Positions 1 to 6,331 of a DNA stretch of 11,419 nt are shown here, piece after piece. The DNA lies in NCBI GenBank assembly GCA_024231375.1, contig JAAEQP010001255.1, positions 1 through 11,419 of the forward strand, given 5' to 3'. The notes beneath the pieces are model-generated. The model saw nothing but the letters and a program-made list of their open reading frames with translations, did not search any database and had not been told where the DNA came from. Origin of the DNA: a bacterium. Lineage in GTDB: Bacteria > Hydrogenedentota > Hydrogenedentia > Hydrogenedentiales > SLHB01. Numbering within the stretch: the first letter of the stretch is position 1; each line of letters opens with the position of its first letter. The position numbers were made by a program, and so were the translations under genes.

Positions 1-8
1 GGCTTCTC

Positions 9-13
9 AGGAG
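9..13 (+). promoter_or_regulatory. Ribosome binding site of the Fic gene
   Basis: AGGAG lies 8 bases before the ATG at 22 and fixes that start. The region further upstream is outside the window, so the promoter cannot be seen. Confidence 0.7.
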
Positions 14-21
14 TTCTGGCG

Positions 22-1212
22 ATGGAACCGGTTCGATTCGAGCATTCCACGGCAGGGCGCTGCGTCCGTCAGCCGGAGGAGTACTGGGCCTTTGTTCCGC
101 ACCCGCTACCGCCTCACCTGGAGCTGGACTGGGAACTGGCCGGGCTCTTGGCAGAGGCGACAGCCAGTGTCGGGGAACTGTCGGGTGCGGGCCGCCTACT
201 CTCGAACCCCCATTTGTTGATCCAGCCTTACATCCGCCGTGAGGCGGTACTCAGTTCCCGTATCGAGAATACGCAGGCGGGCATGGACGACCTGTTCTTC
301 TTCGAGGCCGATGAATCCGAACCGCCCCGCACGCCGGACGTGCGCGAGGTGGCCAACTACGTCCGGGCCATGGAGTATGGCCTTGATCGTTTGGGTTCCT
401 TGCCCATCTGCGGACGCCTCGTACGCGAGATCCACGAGCGGTTGATGGAAGGCGTTCGCGGAGGCCACGCCACCCCCGGTGAGTTCCGTCGATCCCAGAA
501 CTGGATTGGCCCCCCCGGATGCACGTTGATGCAAGCAACCTATGTGCCTCCGCCGGTCTCCGACATGATGGAAGCGTTGTCGACGTGGGAGAAGTACCTG
601 AACGAGGATCCCCAGGAACCGCCGTTGATACAGTGCGCCCTCATGCACTACCAGTTTGAGGCCATCCACCCGTTCATTGACGGGAACGGGCGTGTCGGGC
701 GTCTCCTGATAACCTTCTTCCTGTGCGAACGAGGGCTTCTGTCTCTACCGCTTCTGTATCTATCCGCCTTCTTTGAACGGTACCGTGAGGAGTACTACCG
801 CCGGTTGCTGGCTGTGAGCCAACAAGGGGACTGGCGCGGATGGATCCTGTACTTTCTTCGGGGCGTCGCCGCTCAGGCCAAAGAAGCTTACGCCAACGCC
901 GGGGCCATTCTTGACCTTTACCAGGACATTCAGGACCAAGTGCGGTCCGCAGGCAGAGCACCTCGGCATACTCTGAGAATCGTCGACCGCCTATTCAGGA
1001 TACCTGTAGTTTCCGTGCCCAGACTCGCCGACGAACTGGATTTGCCCTACGCATCCGTACAGCGTGGCATCCGGTTCCTCGAGGGCTTGGGGATTCTTGG
1101 CGAGGTAACGGGCCAGCGCCGGAACCGTCTCTATCTCGCACCCCGCTTGATCGAAATCCTTGTCGGACGCCCAGGCTCTGCGGACGAGGACACGTGGCAC
1201 TCGAGCCAATGA
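22..1212 (+). CDS. Fic family protein AMP transferase, class II, with C-terminal winged helix
   Basis: Fic enzymes transfer AMP (less often another nucleotide-derived group) from a nucleotide to a hydroxyl side chain of a target protein. The 396-residue product has the complete catalytic signature HPFIDGNGRVGR at residues 216-227, with catalytic H216 and the phosphate/metal-binding DGNGR segment. An inhibitory helix motif of the (S/T)xxxE(G/N) type is visible N-terminal to the Fic core: S78 to E82-N83 in SSRIEN. This makes it a class II, self-inhibited Fic protein, so no separate antitoxin is expected and none is seen. The order is a Fic_N-type region (about 30-100), the Fic core (about 110-270), then a winged-helix DNA-binding-like segment (about 316-375, containing RLADELDLPYASVQRGI). 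Length and layout fit the common Fic plus HTH family. The target protein cannot be read from sequence. The next gene does not look functionally linked. Confidence 0.95.
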   Translation: MEPVRFEHSTAGRCVRQPEEYWAFVPHPLPPHLELDWELAGLLAEATASVGELSGAGRLLSNPHLLIQPYIRREAVLSSRIENTQAGMDDLFFFEADESEPPRTPDVREVANYVRAMEYGLDRLGSLPICGRLVREIHERLMEGVRGGHATPGEFRRSQNWIGPPGCTLMQATYVPPPVSDMMEALSTWEKYLNEDPQEPPLIQCALMHYQFEAIHPFIDGNGRVGRLLITFFLCERGLLSLPLLYLSAFFERYREEYYRRLLAVSQQGDWRGWILYFLRGVAAQAKEAYANAGAILDLYQDIQDQVRSAGRAPRHTLRIVDRLFRIPVVSVPRLADELDLPYASVQRGIRFLEGLGILGEVTGQRRNRLYLAPRLIEILVGRPGSADEDTWHSSQ

Positions 1213-1295
1213 CGTGGCCCGGTGTTGACAGCCTTGGCGCCGAGGACGACCTGCGCATGAGCCACTTCATCGTCTTCGACTTGAGGAAGGTGTAG
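1209..1295 (+). CDS. Possible 28-codon ORF overlapping the Fic stop; peptide or gene remnant
   Basis: An ATG at 1209 overlaps the Fic TGA (ATGA arrangement) and opens a 28-codon frame ending at TAG 1293-1295. The peptide (M-T-W-P-G-V-D-S-L-G, then residues ending FIVFDLRKV) has a balanced, protein-like composition with an amphipathic, strand-like end, rather than the Arg/Pro-rich look of GC-rich shadow frames. No Shine-Dalgarno is seen, so translation would depend on coupling to Fic. It may be a real small peptide, the surviving tail of a deleted gene, or chance. I do not recognise it. Confidence 0.25.
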   Translation: MTWPGVDSLGAEDDLRMSHFIVFDLRKV

Positions 1296-1304
1296 GATAT
1301 CCAC

Positions 1305-1646
1305 ATGCTCAGAACCACAGCGAAGTTCGCCCTGTACCTCGTCGGTGCACATCTGCTCTTCAGTGGCGGCCTCATCATCGTCGACGCCGTCCACGGCGTC
1401 AACGACCAGGACCCCAGCTTCGCGCTTCTCCTGCTCGTGTACTACATGAACCTGCCGTCCGTCTGGGTGCTCAAGTCGTTTGGCGCGTCCCTCACCCCCG
1501 TCCCCATCGTACTCGTTGGGACCGTCCAATGGGCCCTCATCGCCTTCACGCTCGCCGTACTCTACTGCGGGGCAAGGCCCCGAACCCGCACCAAGAACGC
1601 TGACGAACAGCCGACGCCCAAACCAACGGATGACAACGACGCCTGA
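1305..1646 (+). CDS. Small hypothetical membrane protein
   Basis: This 113-residue protein is not recognised. It has three hydrophobic segments at about residues 8-29, 38-56 and 66-88, followed by a polar tail of about 24 residues with Arg, Lys, Pro and Asp (90-113). That suggests a small integral membrane protein with a soluble C-terminal tail. The second segment contains a Pro and would be a short helix. AGGA at 1294-1297 lies 7 bases before the ATG, and a stronger GAGGAAGG at 1283-1290 sits further away. The minus-strand frame across this region is less protein-like. It follows Fic by 92 bases and is followed by a 500-base non-coding region, so it may be the last gene of the Fic transcript. 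No function is proposed. Confidence 0.65.
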   Translation: MLRTTAKFALYLVGAHLLFSGGLIIVDAVHGVNDQDPSFALLLLVYYMNLPSVWVLKSFGASLTPVPIVLVGTVQWALIAFTLAVLYCGARPRTRTKNADEQPTPKPTDDNDA

Positions 1647-1778
1647 ACGCCGGACTGGCCCTCTTGTGTCAAATGGTGGCTATTCGTACTACTACCCGTA
1701 AGAGTCTGGTCTTCTTAGCAGGAAGTCTGCGTGGCGGAAGCGATGGCACCCCGCGCTCCAGAGTAGTCGCTGGGTTAA

Positions 1779-1807
1779 GAGATCCCTCGACTTCGCTCGG
1801 GGATGAC
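1779..1807 (+). repeat. Dispersed palindromic repeat, copy 1
   Basis: This 29-base unit starts GAGATCCCTCG and ends GGGGATGAC. It matches the copy at 1901-1927 with a two-base insertion and several substitutions, and it is inverted relative to the copy at 1847-1873. It can pair with copy 2 across a loop of 39 bases. Units of this type (core CTTCGCTC, ends GAGAT and ATGAC) are widespread in intergenic DNA of many environmental bacteria. Confidence 0.75.
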
Positions 1808-1846
1808 GTGGAGGGTATGTGCGTGGTACGGGGGCATGCCCACTCC

Positions 1847-1873
1847 GTCATCCTGAGCAACGCGAAGGATCTC
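1847..1873 (-). repeat. Dispersed palindromic repeat, copy 2 (inverted)
   Basis: This 27-base unit begins GTCATCCTGAGC and ends GAAGGATCTC. Its reverse complement matches the copy at 1901-1927 at 23 of 27 positions. It sits between copies 1 and 3 in the opposite orientation, so it could pair with either one and give two mutually exclusive stem-loops. Confidence 0.8.
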
Positions 1874-1900
1874 GTTCACTCAGCGACTGTCCTGGAGTGC

Positions 1901-1927
1901 GAGATTCTTCGCTTCGCTCAGAATGAC
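1901..1927 (+). repeat. Dispersed palindromic repeat, copy 3
   Basis: This 27-base unit begins GAGATTCTTCGC and ends CAGAATGAC. With copy 2 it makes a near-perfect inverted pair (27-base arms, 27-base loop). In RNA this would be a very stable hairpin, but no T-run follows, so it is not a classical intrinsic terminator. Confidence 0.8.
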
Positions 1928-2011
1928 GCGGCCGGGTCAACCTGCCCTGCTTTGGTTGCGGCTATGCTGCACTAAGCCGATTCGTGGTCCAACCATCCCG
2001 ATTCCCCTCCC

Positions 2012-2041
2012 GTCCGTGTGAATCAGTGTTCATCCGTGGTC
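2012..2041 (+). repeat. Possible second intergenic repeat (GTGT/ATCCGTGG type)
   Basis: The run around CGTGTGAATCAGTGTTCATC followed by CGTGGTC has an internally repetitive pattern of GTG and ATC steps. A related TTCGTGGTCC occurs at 1981-1990. From memory, similar runs recur between genes in several environmental bacterial lineages. One copy in this window is not enough to prove a repeat family. Confidence 0.3.
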
Positions 2042-2069
2042 AGACCGTTCCGGATCGCCTCTCCAAACA

Positions 2070-2098
2070 TTGGACTTCCCCCCGCTTACGTGTACCAT
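2070..2098 (+). promoter_or_regulatory. Candidate sigma70-type promoter of the UROD-fold operon
   Basis: TTGGAC (2070-2075), a 17-base spacer and TACCAT (2093-2098) lie about 58 bases before the chosen start at 2157. A TG directly precedes the -10 box. Spacing is ideal and both boxes are partial consensus matches. It would drive the tightly packed genes 2157-5978. Confidence 0.45.
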
Positions 2099-2156
2099 AC
2101 CCGGATTGACATGAACCTCCGGTGCAGTTGGCGCGTATGTGGATTGGGAGAAGGCA

Positions 2157-3527
2157 ATGACAGGGCGAGAACTGATTCTGAAGGCGTTGCGGAACGAGCG
2201 TACGGAACGACCGGCATGGTTGCCGTTCGTCGGCGTGCATGGCGGTAAGATCCTGGGGCTGACGGCGACGGAGTTCTTGCAGTCGGCGGACCACATTGTG
2301 GCGGGGCTGAAGCGGGCGTACGAGTTGTACCAGCCGGACGGACTGCCCATCGTGTTCGACTTGCAGATGGAAGCCGAGATCCTGGGCTGCAACCTGGCGT
2401 GGGCGGACGAGGTTCCACCGTCGGTGGTATCCCACCCGTTGGCGATAGGCACACTGGACGAACTGCCGGCCTTCGACGTGACGCAGGGCCGGTTCCCGCT
2501 GGTCCGCGAGGCGACACGCCGCATGAAAGCCGATCTGGGCGAGGAAGTCGCCTTGTACGGGCTCATCACAGGTCCGTTCACGTTGACGTCGCACCTGCGC
2601 GGAAGCCAGTTGTTCCTGGACATGATGACCGAACCGGACACGGCCAAGTCGATCATGGCGTTCTGCACGGACGTGGCGAAGAAGACGGCCGACTTCTATC
2701 TGGAAGAAGGCGTGGACGTGATTGCGGTGGTGGACCCGATGACAAGCCAGATCTCGCCGCAGCATTTCGATGAGTTTGTGGCTCCGTATTTGAACGAAGT
2801 GTTCTCTCATGTGAAACGGCGTGGCGCGTTTTCGTCGTTGTTCGTGTGCGGCGACGCCACACGCAACCTCGAAGCCATGTGCCGTACGACGTGCGACAAC
2901 GTGTCCATCGATGAGAACATCCCGCTGGATCTGCTCCGCAACCTGAGCGAGAAGTATGGCAAGTCCTTCGGCGGCAACCTGAGACTGACCACGGTGCTGT
3001 TGCTGGGCAAACGTAGCGACGCCATGCTCGACGCCATCAACTGCATCGACATCGGCGGATCGCGCGGATTCATCCTGGCGCCGGGGTGCGACCTTCCCTA
3101 CGGCACGCCCGAGGACAACCTCCAGGCCGTGGCCGAGATGGTCCGCAACGACTATCAACGCCAGATTGCGCGCACATCGGTTCAGGTCACGGAGATGGAG
3201 TCTTTCGATGACTTGGTGTTGCCGGACTACCCTAATGAAGAGACGGTGATCCTGGACGTGATCACCTTGGATTCGTCGGCCTGCGCACCCTGTCTGTACA
3301 TGCTGGACGCGGCCATCAAGGCGTCCGAGAAGTCCCAGGCGCCGGTGACGGTTCGCGAACATAAGATCAAGAGCCGCGAGGGCATCGGGTACATGTGCCG
3401 CCTGGGCGCGAAGAGCATTCCCACCATCTGCGTCGACGGCGAAGTGAAGTTTGCGTCGGTGATACCGGACACGGATACATTGATGAAGATCATTGACGAG
3501 CGGCACGCGGAGAAGACCAAAGGATGA
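2157..3527 (+). CDS. Uroporphyrinogen decarboxylase-fold protein fused to a C-terminal thioredoxin-like domain
   Basis: The 456-residue protein has a UROD-type TIM barrel at about residues 1-345, followed by a thioredoxin/glutaredoxin-like domain at about 360-450. The barrel belongs to the UROD superfamily, which includes heme-pathway decarboxylases and MtaA/MtbA-like cobamide methyltransferases. In the methyltransferases zinc is held by HxC plus a distant Cys. Here the first site reads F229-V-C231-G, so the His is Phe, while the distant Cys is kept (GCDLP, C311). The added domain has a CAPC redox-type motif (C376, C379) and a later SIP that would be the cis-Pro (P422). I place the start at ATG 2157 because GGAG at 2147-2150 gives proper spacing; an in-frame GTG at 2139 would add six residues but has no ribosome site. 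The gene overlaps the CobW-type GTPase by ATGA. Methyl transfer or thiol chemistry is likely, but the substrate is unknown. True heme biosynthesis is unlikely. Confidence 0.85.
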   Translation: MTGRELILKALRNERTERPAWLPFVGVHGGKILGLTATEFLQSADHIVAGLKRAYELYQPDGLPIVFDLQMEAEILGCNLAWADEVPPSVVSHPLAIGTLDELPAFDVTQGRFPLVREATRRMKADLGEEVALYGLITGPFTLTSHLRGSQLFLDMMTEPDTAKSIMAFCTDVAKKTADFYLEEGVDVIAVVDPMTSQISPQHFDEFVAPYLNEVFSHVKRRGAFSSLFVCGDATRNLEAMCRTTCDNVSIDENIPLDLLRNLSEKYGKSFGGNLRLTTVLLLGKRSDAMLDAINCIDIGGSRGFILAPGCDLPYGTPEDNLQAVAEMVRNDYQRQIARTSVQVTEMESFDDLVLPDYPNEETVILDVITLDSSACAPCLYMLDAAIKASEKSQAPVTVREHKIKSREGIGYMCRLGAKSIPTICVDGEVKFASVIPDTDTLMKIIDERHAEKTKG

Positions 3528-4474
3528 TACCGGTCTGTCTGGTGACGGGATTCCTCGGAAGCGGGAAGACCACCTTCCTGCGCCGCATCATCGCGCGTCA
3601 CCCTAACGACAAGATCGTGTACCTGGTCAACGAATTCTCGCCCATCGATGTGGACGGACACGTGCTGGCGTCGGAGACGGGCGACCTGGTGGCCTTGCCG
3701 GGCGGCAGCGTGTTCTGCACGTGCATCGTGACCGAGTTCATCAACGTATTGACCAACATCCCCAAGCGGTTTGCGTCGGACGACGCCCCCATCCATGGCG
3801 TGGTGATCGAGGCGAGCGGCATCGCGAACCCCATGGTCGTGCAGAAGATGCTCCGCGAGACCAGACTGGACGAGGTCTACGAACTGAGCATGGTCGTTAG
3901 CATCGTGGACCCCGAGACCTTTCCCGAACTGGTGAAGATGCTGCCCAACGTGGCCGCCCAGGTGCAGGCCAGCGACACGGTCATCGTGAATAGGGTGGAC
4001 CTGCACAACGAGGAAACCATTGGGCGCGCGGAAGCCGAGGTCCGCGCCATACGGCCGGACGCACAGATCGTGCGCGCCACCCAATGCCAGGTGGACCTGG
4101 ACCTGTTCGGTCCGCCCGCGTCACGCGATCTCGACGGCGAGTACGCGTCGTGTGTGGACCCCAACTACGCCCGGTTGAGTGTGCATCTCAAGGGCGTGAT
4201 CGACGTGGACCGGTTGCGGGCGCTGCTGGACGAGTTGGGAACGGACCTGTACCGGATGAAGGGATTCGCACGAGTCGTCGGCCGGGCCGGGATCGACGGC
4301 CGAATGGCGTTCTTGGACTACTCGTCGGCGGGGCTTGCGGTGCGCGACGCGGCCGACCCGAACGAGGAGCCGGTCCTGGCGTTCATCGTGGCCGGGACCG
4401 CGCAGAACCGCGGGTGGGCGGTCATTGACCGCATCAAGGCGGGCGAAATCGACGCGAACGGACCGTCCCCGTGA
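3524..4474 (+). CDS. CobW/P47K-family GTPase with altered metal-binding motif
   Basis: COG0523 (CobW) proteins are GTPases that act as metal chaperones, with zinc and cobalt members known. The 316-residue product has Walker A GFLGSGKT (9-16), a switch II-like EASG (96-99), the guanine-specificity motif NRVD (156-159, usual form NKxD) and a C-terminal CobW_C-like domain (about 215-310). The usual CxCC metal motif between Walker A and switch II is changed: S62-V-F64-C65-T-C67 leaves only C65 of the three and adds C67. It begins inside the stop of the UROD-fold/thioredoxin gene (ATGA), so the two are probably translated together. A reasonable inference is that it delivers or removes a metal for that enzyme. 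The changed motif may mean a different metal, or a scaffold role. The family call is firm and the role is inferred. Confidence 0.9.
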   Translation: MIPVCLVTGFLGSGKTTFLRRIIARHPNDKIVYLVNEFSPIDVDGHVLASETGDLVALPGGSVFCTCIVTEFINVLTNIPKRFASDDAPIHGVVIEASGIANPMVVQKMLRETRLDEVYELSMVVSIVDPETFPELVKMLPNVAAQVQASDTVIVNRVDLHNEETIGRAEAEVRAIRPDAQIVRATQCQVDLDLFGPPASRDLDGEYASCVDPNYARLSVHLKGVIDVDRLRALLDELGTDLYRMKGFARVVGRAGIDGRMAFLDYSSAGLAVRDAADPNEEPVLAFIVAGTAQNRGWAVIDRIKAGEIDANGPSP

Positions 4475-5415
4475 AATCGCGCGACAATCTCCTGTTCGGT
4501 GTCGGGCTCGCGGTTCTCTTGGCCGCGGGCGCGGTCACCGTGTGGAAGGACTGGCAACGCAAGCATCCGCCCGACACCGGCGGGGGGGAAATCCGGTTCG
4601 GGTTCATCGACAAGACGGGGGAGATCGTCATCCTCGCGCAGTACGAACTCGCCAACGGCTTCAGCGAAGGGTTGGCGTCCGTGCGGATTTCGTTTCGCAC
4701 GGGCTTCATCGACACCCAGGGCAACCTGGTCATCCCACCGCAATACAGCGACGCGGGGGCCTTCTCCGAAGGGTTGGCGGCGGCTCAGATTGACGGCAAG
4801 ATAGGCTTCATCGACAAGGAAGGCATGCTGGTGATCCCCGCCCAATTCGACCGGGCGGGCGTGTTCTCCCAGGGCACGGCCCCGGTTGCGCTGGATGGCC
4901 GGTATGGGTACATCGACAGCACCGGCGACTGGGCCATCGAACCGCGGTACGAGCATGCGTTGCCGTTCACTGAGGGCCTGGGGTGCGTGGTCATTGACGA
5001 CCGATGCGGCTACATCGACGCGTCGGCCAACGTCGTCATCGAACCGCGGTTTGAGGAAGCCGGCCAGTTTGCCAATGATCGCGCCTTCGTGAAGATCGAC
5101 GGACAATGCACCTTTATCGACCGTAGCGGCGCCGTCGTCACCGAGCAGCGATTCAATGGCGTGCAACCGTCGGCGGGAGACTTGACGCCGGTGCTGGTGG
5201 ACCGTCTCTGGGGGTACGCGGACGGAGACGGCGTCGTCCGAATCCAGCCCGGTTACGAGGACGCGGGGCCCTTCCGGGAAGGCCTGGCCCCGGTGAAGAT
5301 CGGTGCGGCCTACGGTTACATCGACGAGACGGGAACCGTGGTCATCGAACCAATGTTCGACAAGGCGTATGGGTTCCGCGACGGGTTGGCGCGGGTGCGC
5401 ATTCGCAAACGGTGA
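4471..5415 (+). CDS. Membrane-anchored WG-repeat protein, eight repeats
   Basis: The 314-residue product starts with one hydrophobic segment (about residues 7-25) preceded by Lys/Arg, consistent with a signal anchor. The remainder, residues 42-314, is eight consecutive 34-residue WG repeats with the pattern GYID..G..VI.P.Y..A..F.EGLA.V, and the eighth ends at the C-terminus. Repeats 5 and 6 are the most worn: repeat 6 lacks the GYID glycine and the EGLA turn. WG repeats form beta-propeller-like or beta-rich surfaces used for binding; no catalytic residues are known. The start is GTG 4471, overlapping the stop of the CobW-type gene (GTGA). No ribosome site is seen, so translation depends on coupling. 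The hydrophobic segment begins right after this start, which supports it. The binding partner is unknown; the coupling suggests a link to the UROD/CobW pair. Confidence 0.9.
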   Translation: MKSRDNLLFGVGLAVLLAAGAVTVWKDWQRKHPPDTGGGEIRFGFIDKTGEIVILAQYELANGFSEGLASVRISFRTGFIDTQGNLVIPPQYSDAGAFSEGLAAAQIDGKIGFIDKEGMLVIPAQFDRAGVFSQGTAPVALDGRYGYIDSTGDWAIEPRYEHALPFTEGLGCVVIDDRCGYIDASANVVIEPRFEEAGQFANDRAFVKIDGQCTFIDRSGAVVTEQRFNGVQPSAGDLTPVLVDRLWGYADGDGVVRIQPGYEDAGPFREGLAPVKIGAAYGYIDETGTVVIEPMFDKAYGFRDGLARVRIRKR

Positions 5416-5454
5416 GGGCGCCCTGGTTCGCCCCTCTCGTGCCGCCGCATGAAC

Positions 5455-5462
5455 AGAAGGAA
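5455..5462 (+). promoter_or_regulatory. Ribosome binding site deciding the DinB-fold start
   Basis: AGAAGGAA lies 6 bases before the ATG at 5469. An in-frame GTG at 5412, which overlaps the WG gene stop as GTGA, has no such site. I therefore prefer the ATG. Confidence 0.6.
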
Positions 5463-5468
5463 GCCCAC

Positions 5469-5978
5469 ATGAATCAGGAACGCCAAATGCTTCAGCATTT
5501 CCTTGCCGCGATCGCCTATCGCACCCAAAAAGCGCTCCGAAACGCACCGCCTGAATTTGCCCCATTCCGAGCCGCCCCCGGTATCCGCACGCCTCATGAG
5601 ATCGTATGCCACATGACAAGCGTGCTGGGCTACGCACGCACGTTCCTGATTGGCGGCACGTGGTGGCCGGACATGGTGGAAGATTTCGACGCAGAAGTCG
5701 ATCGGCTCCATACGGTGCTCACCAGTCTCAGCGAACATCTGGCGAGTGACACGCCCCTTCAGGACGTGACCCCCAAACGGCTGCTTCAAGGTCCGCTCGC
5801 CGACTCCATGAGCCATGCCGGACAACTCGCCATGCTGCGCCGGTTCTTCGGTTCCCCCATTCCCCCCGAGAACTTCGTCATGGCCGACATCCGCGCGGAC
5901 AACACGGGCCCCACACAGCCCGAACCGGCCAGTCCCGACGAAGCATGGTTCGACGCCGAGGGGAATCCGCAGGAGTGA
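5469..5978 (+). CDS. DinB-superfamily four-helix protein, function unknown
   Basis: This 169-residue protein is predominantly helical and fits the DinB/YfiT superfamily, whose members use a surface metal site of His residues. Members include mycothiol- and bacillithiol-dependent S-transferases. The first part (TPHEIVCHM, H48) corresponds to the usual helix-2 His. The MSHAGQL segment (H116) corresponds to the usual H..GQ site, with D112 four residues earlier in place of the more common His. That gives a plausible H/D/H triad. Some DinB proteins use low-molecular-weight thiols, which would suit a neighbourhood with two thioredoxin-fold modules, but that is inference. It lies 53 bases after the WG-repeat gene and is probably the last gene of that operon. 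Confidence 0.7.
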   Translation: MNQERQMLQHFLAAIAYRTQKALRNAPPEFAPFRAAPGIRTPHEIVCHMTSVLGYARTFLIGGTWWPDMVEDFDAEVDRLHTVLTSLSEHLASDTPLQDVTPKRLLQGPLADSMSHAGQLAMLRRFFGSPIPPENFVMADIRADNTGPTQPEPASPDEAWFDAEGNPQE

Positions 5979-6039
5979 GGGGTGCCGCGGAGGATATCAA
6001 CAGAAGCCAAACAAACGGAAACGGGGCTTCGGGCACGGG

Positions 6040-6068
6040 TTGGAACCGGATGGGCCGAAGCGTATCTT
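6040..6068 (+). promoter_or_regulatory. Candidate promoter of the toxin-antitoxin pair
   Basis: TTGGAA (6040-6045), a 17-base spacer and TATCTT (6063-6068) lie 54 bases before the antitoxin start. A second -10-like TACCAT at 6090-6095 is possible. An 8-base palindrome TGGTACCA at 6087-6094 lies just downstream and could be an operator. Both are weak by themselves. Confidence 0.4.
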
Positions 6069-6121
6069 CCAATCCCCGGAAAGCCGTGGTACCATGAGGA
6101 TGGAGACTGGGAGAAGGAATA

Positions 6122-6331
6122 ATGACGTACAAAGGCCACGTCCAGAACGGCGTAGTTGTACTGGATGACCCCGTGAATCTGGCAGATGGCGCACGTGTGC
6201 GCATCGAGGTCGTCCAGGAAGCGCAATCGGAGGCCTTGCACCCGGAGATCCTGCGCTTCACAGGTGTGCTGCCGCCGGACATCGACGCGCGCGCCGAATA
6301 TGCTGACGGCGTCGCGAAGAAACACGCATGA
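6122..6331 (+). CDS. AF2212-like (DUF104-type) antitoxin
   Basis: The 69-residue protein opens with the pattern TYKGHVQNGVVVLDDPVNL, followed by ADGARVRIEV, typical of small beta-strand AF2212-like antitoxins that pair with PIN toxins. In these systems the antitoxin binds and blocks the toxin, and often represses its own promoter. The C-terminal part (about 36-69) is more polar and is probably the toxin-binding tail. A good ribosome site (AAGGA, 6114-6118) precedes the ATG. Its stop overlaps the toxin ATG (ATGA), as usual for coupled toxin-antitoxin genes. The DNA-binding ability of this type is not certain. Confidence 0.8.
   Translation: MTYKGHVQNGVVVLDDPVNLADGARVRIEVVQEAQSEALHPEILRFTGVLPPDIDARAEYADGVAKKHA

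Larger units (their letters stand above)
1649..2156. other. Long intergenic region with repeats and a promoter, no convincing gene
   Basis: The stretch between the membrane protein and the UROD-fold gene carries only short open frames. Their peptides come from the repeat itself on both strands (for example the ILRFAQND and SEVEGSL peptides typical of translated repeat DNA), so I do not call them genes. The contents I can support are the three-copy repeat at 1779-1927, a second repeat-like patch at about 2012-2041, and a promoter at 2070-2098. I see nothing in 1650-1778 or 1928-2011. Confidence 0.7.

Noticed and set aside
1847..1927. Intrinsic terminator formed by repeat copies 2 and 3
   Set aside because: The stem is strong, but there is no T-run, and the same unit occurs as a dispersed repeat.
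1779..1927. CRISPR array
   Set aside because: Units alternate in orientation and have unequal spacing (39 and 27 bases); no cas genes are seen.
1664..1975. 103-codon plus-strand frame in the intergenic region
   Set aside because: Much of it is the translated palindromic repeat (peptides such as ILRFAQND), not a protein.
2040..3506. 488-codon open frame on the minus strand opposite the UROD-fold gene
   Set aside because: It is the mirror of a real gene: rich in His, Arg and Gln with no domain, and a result of GC-rich third positions.
2157..3527. Heme-pathway HemE
   Set aside because: Features match the methyltransferase-like branch (VCG and GCDLP cysteines), and a thioredoxin-like domain is fused; no other heme genes are near.
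4318..5637. 439-codon minus-strand frame opposite the WG-repeat gene
   Set aside because: Its repeated pattern only mirrors the WG repeats on the other strand.
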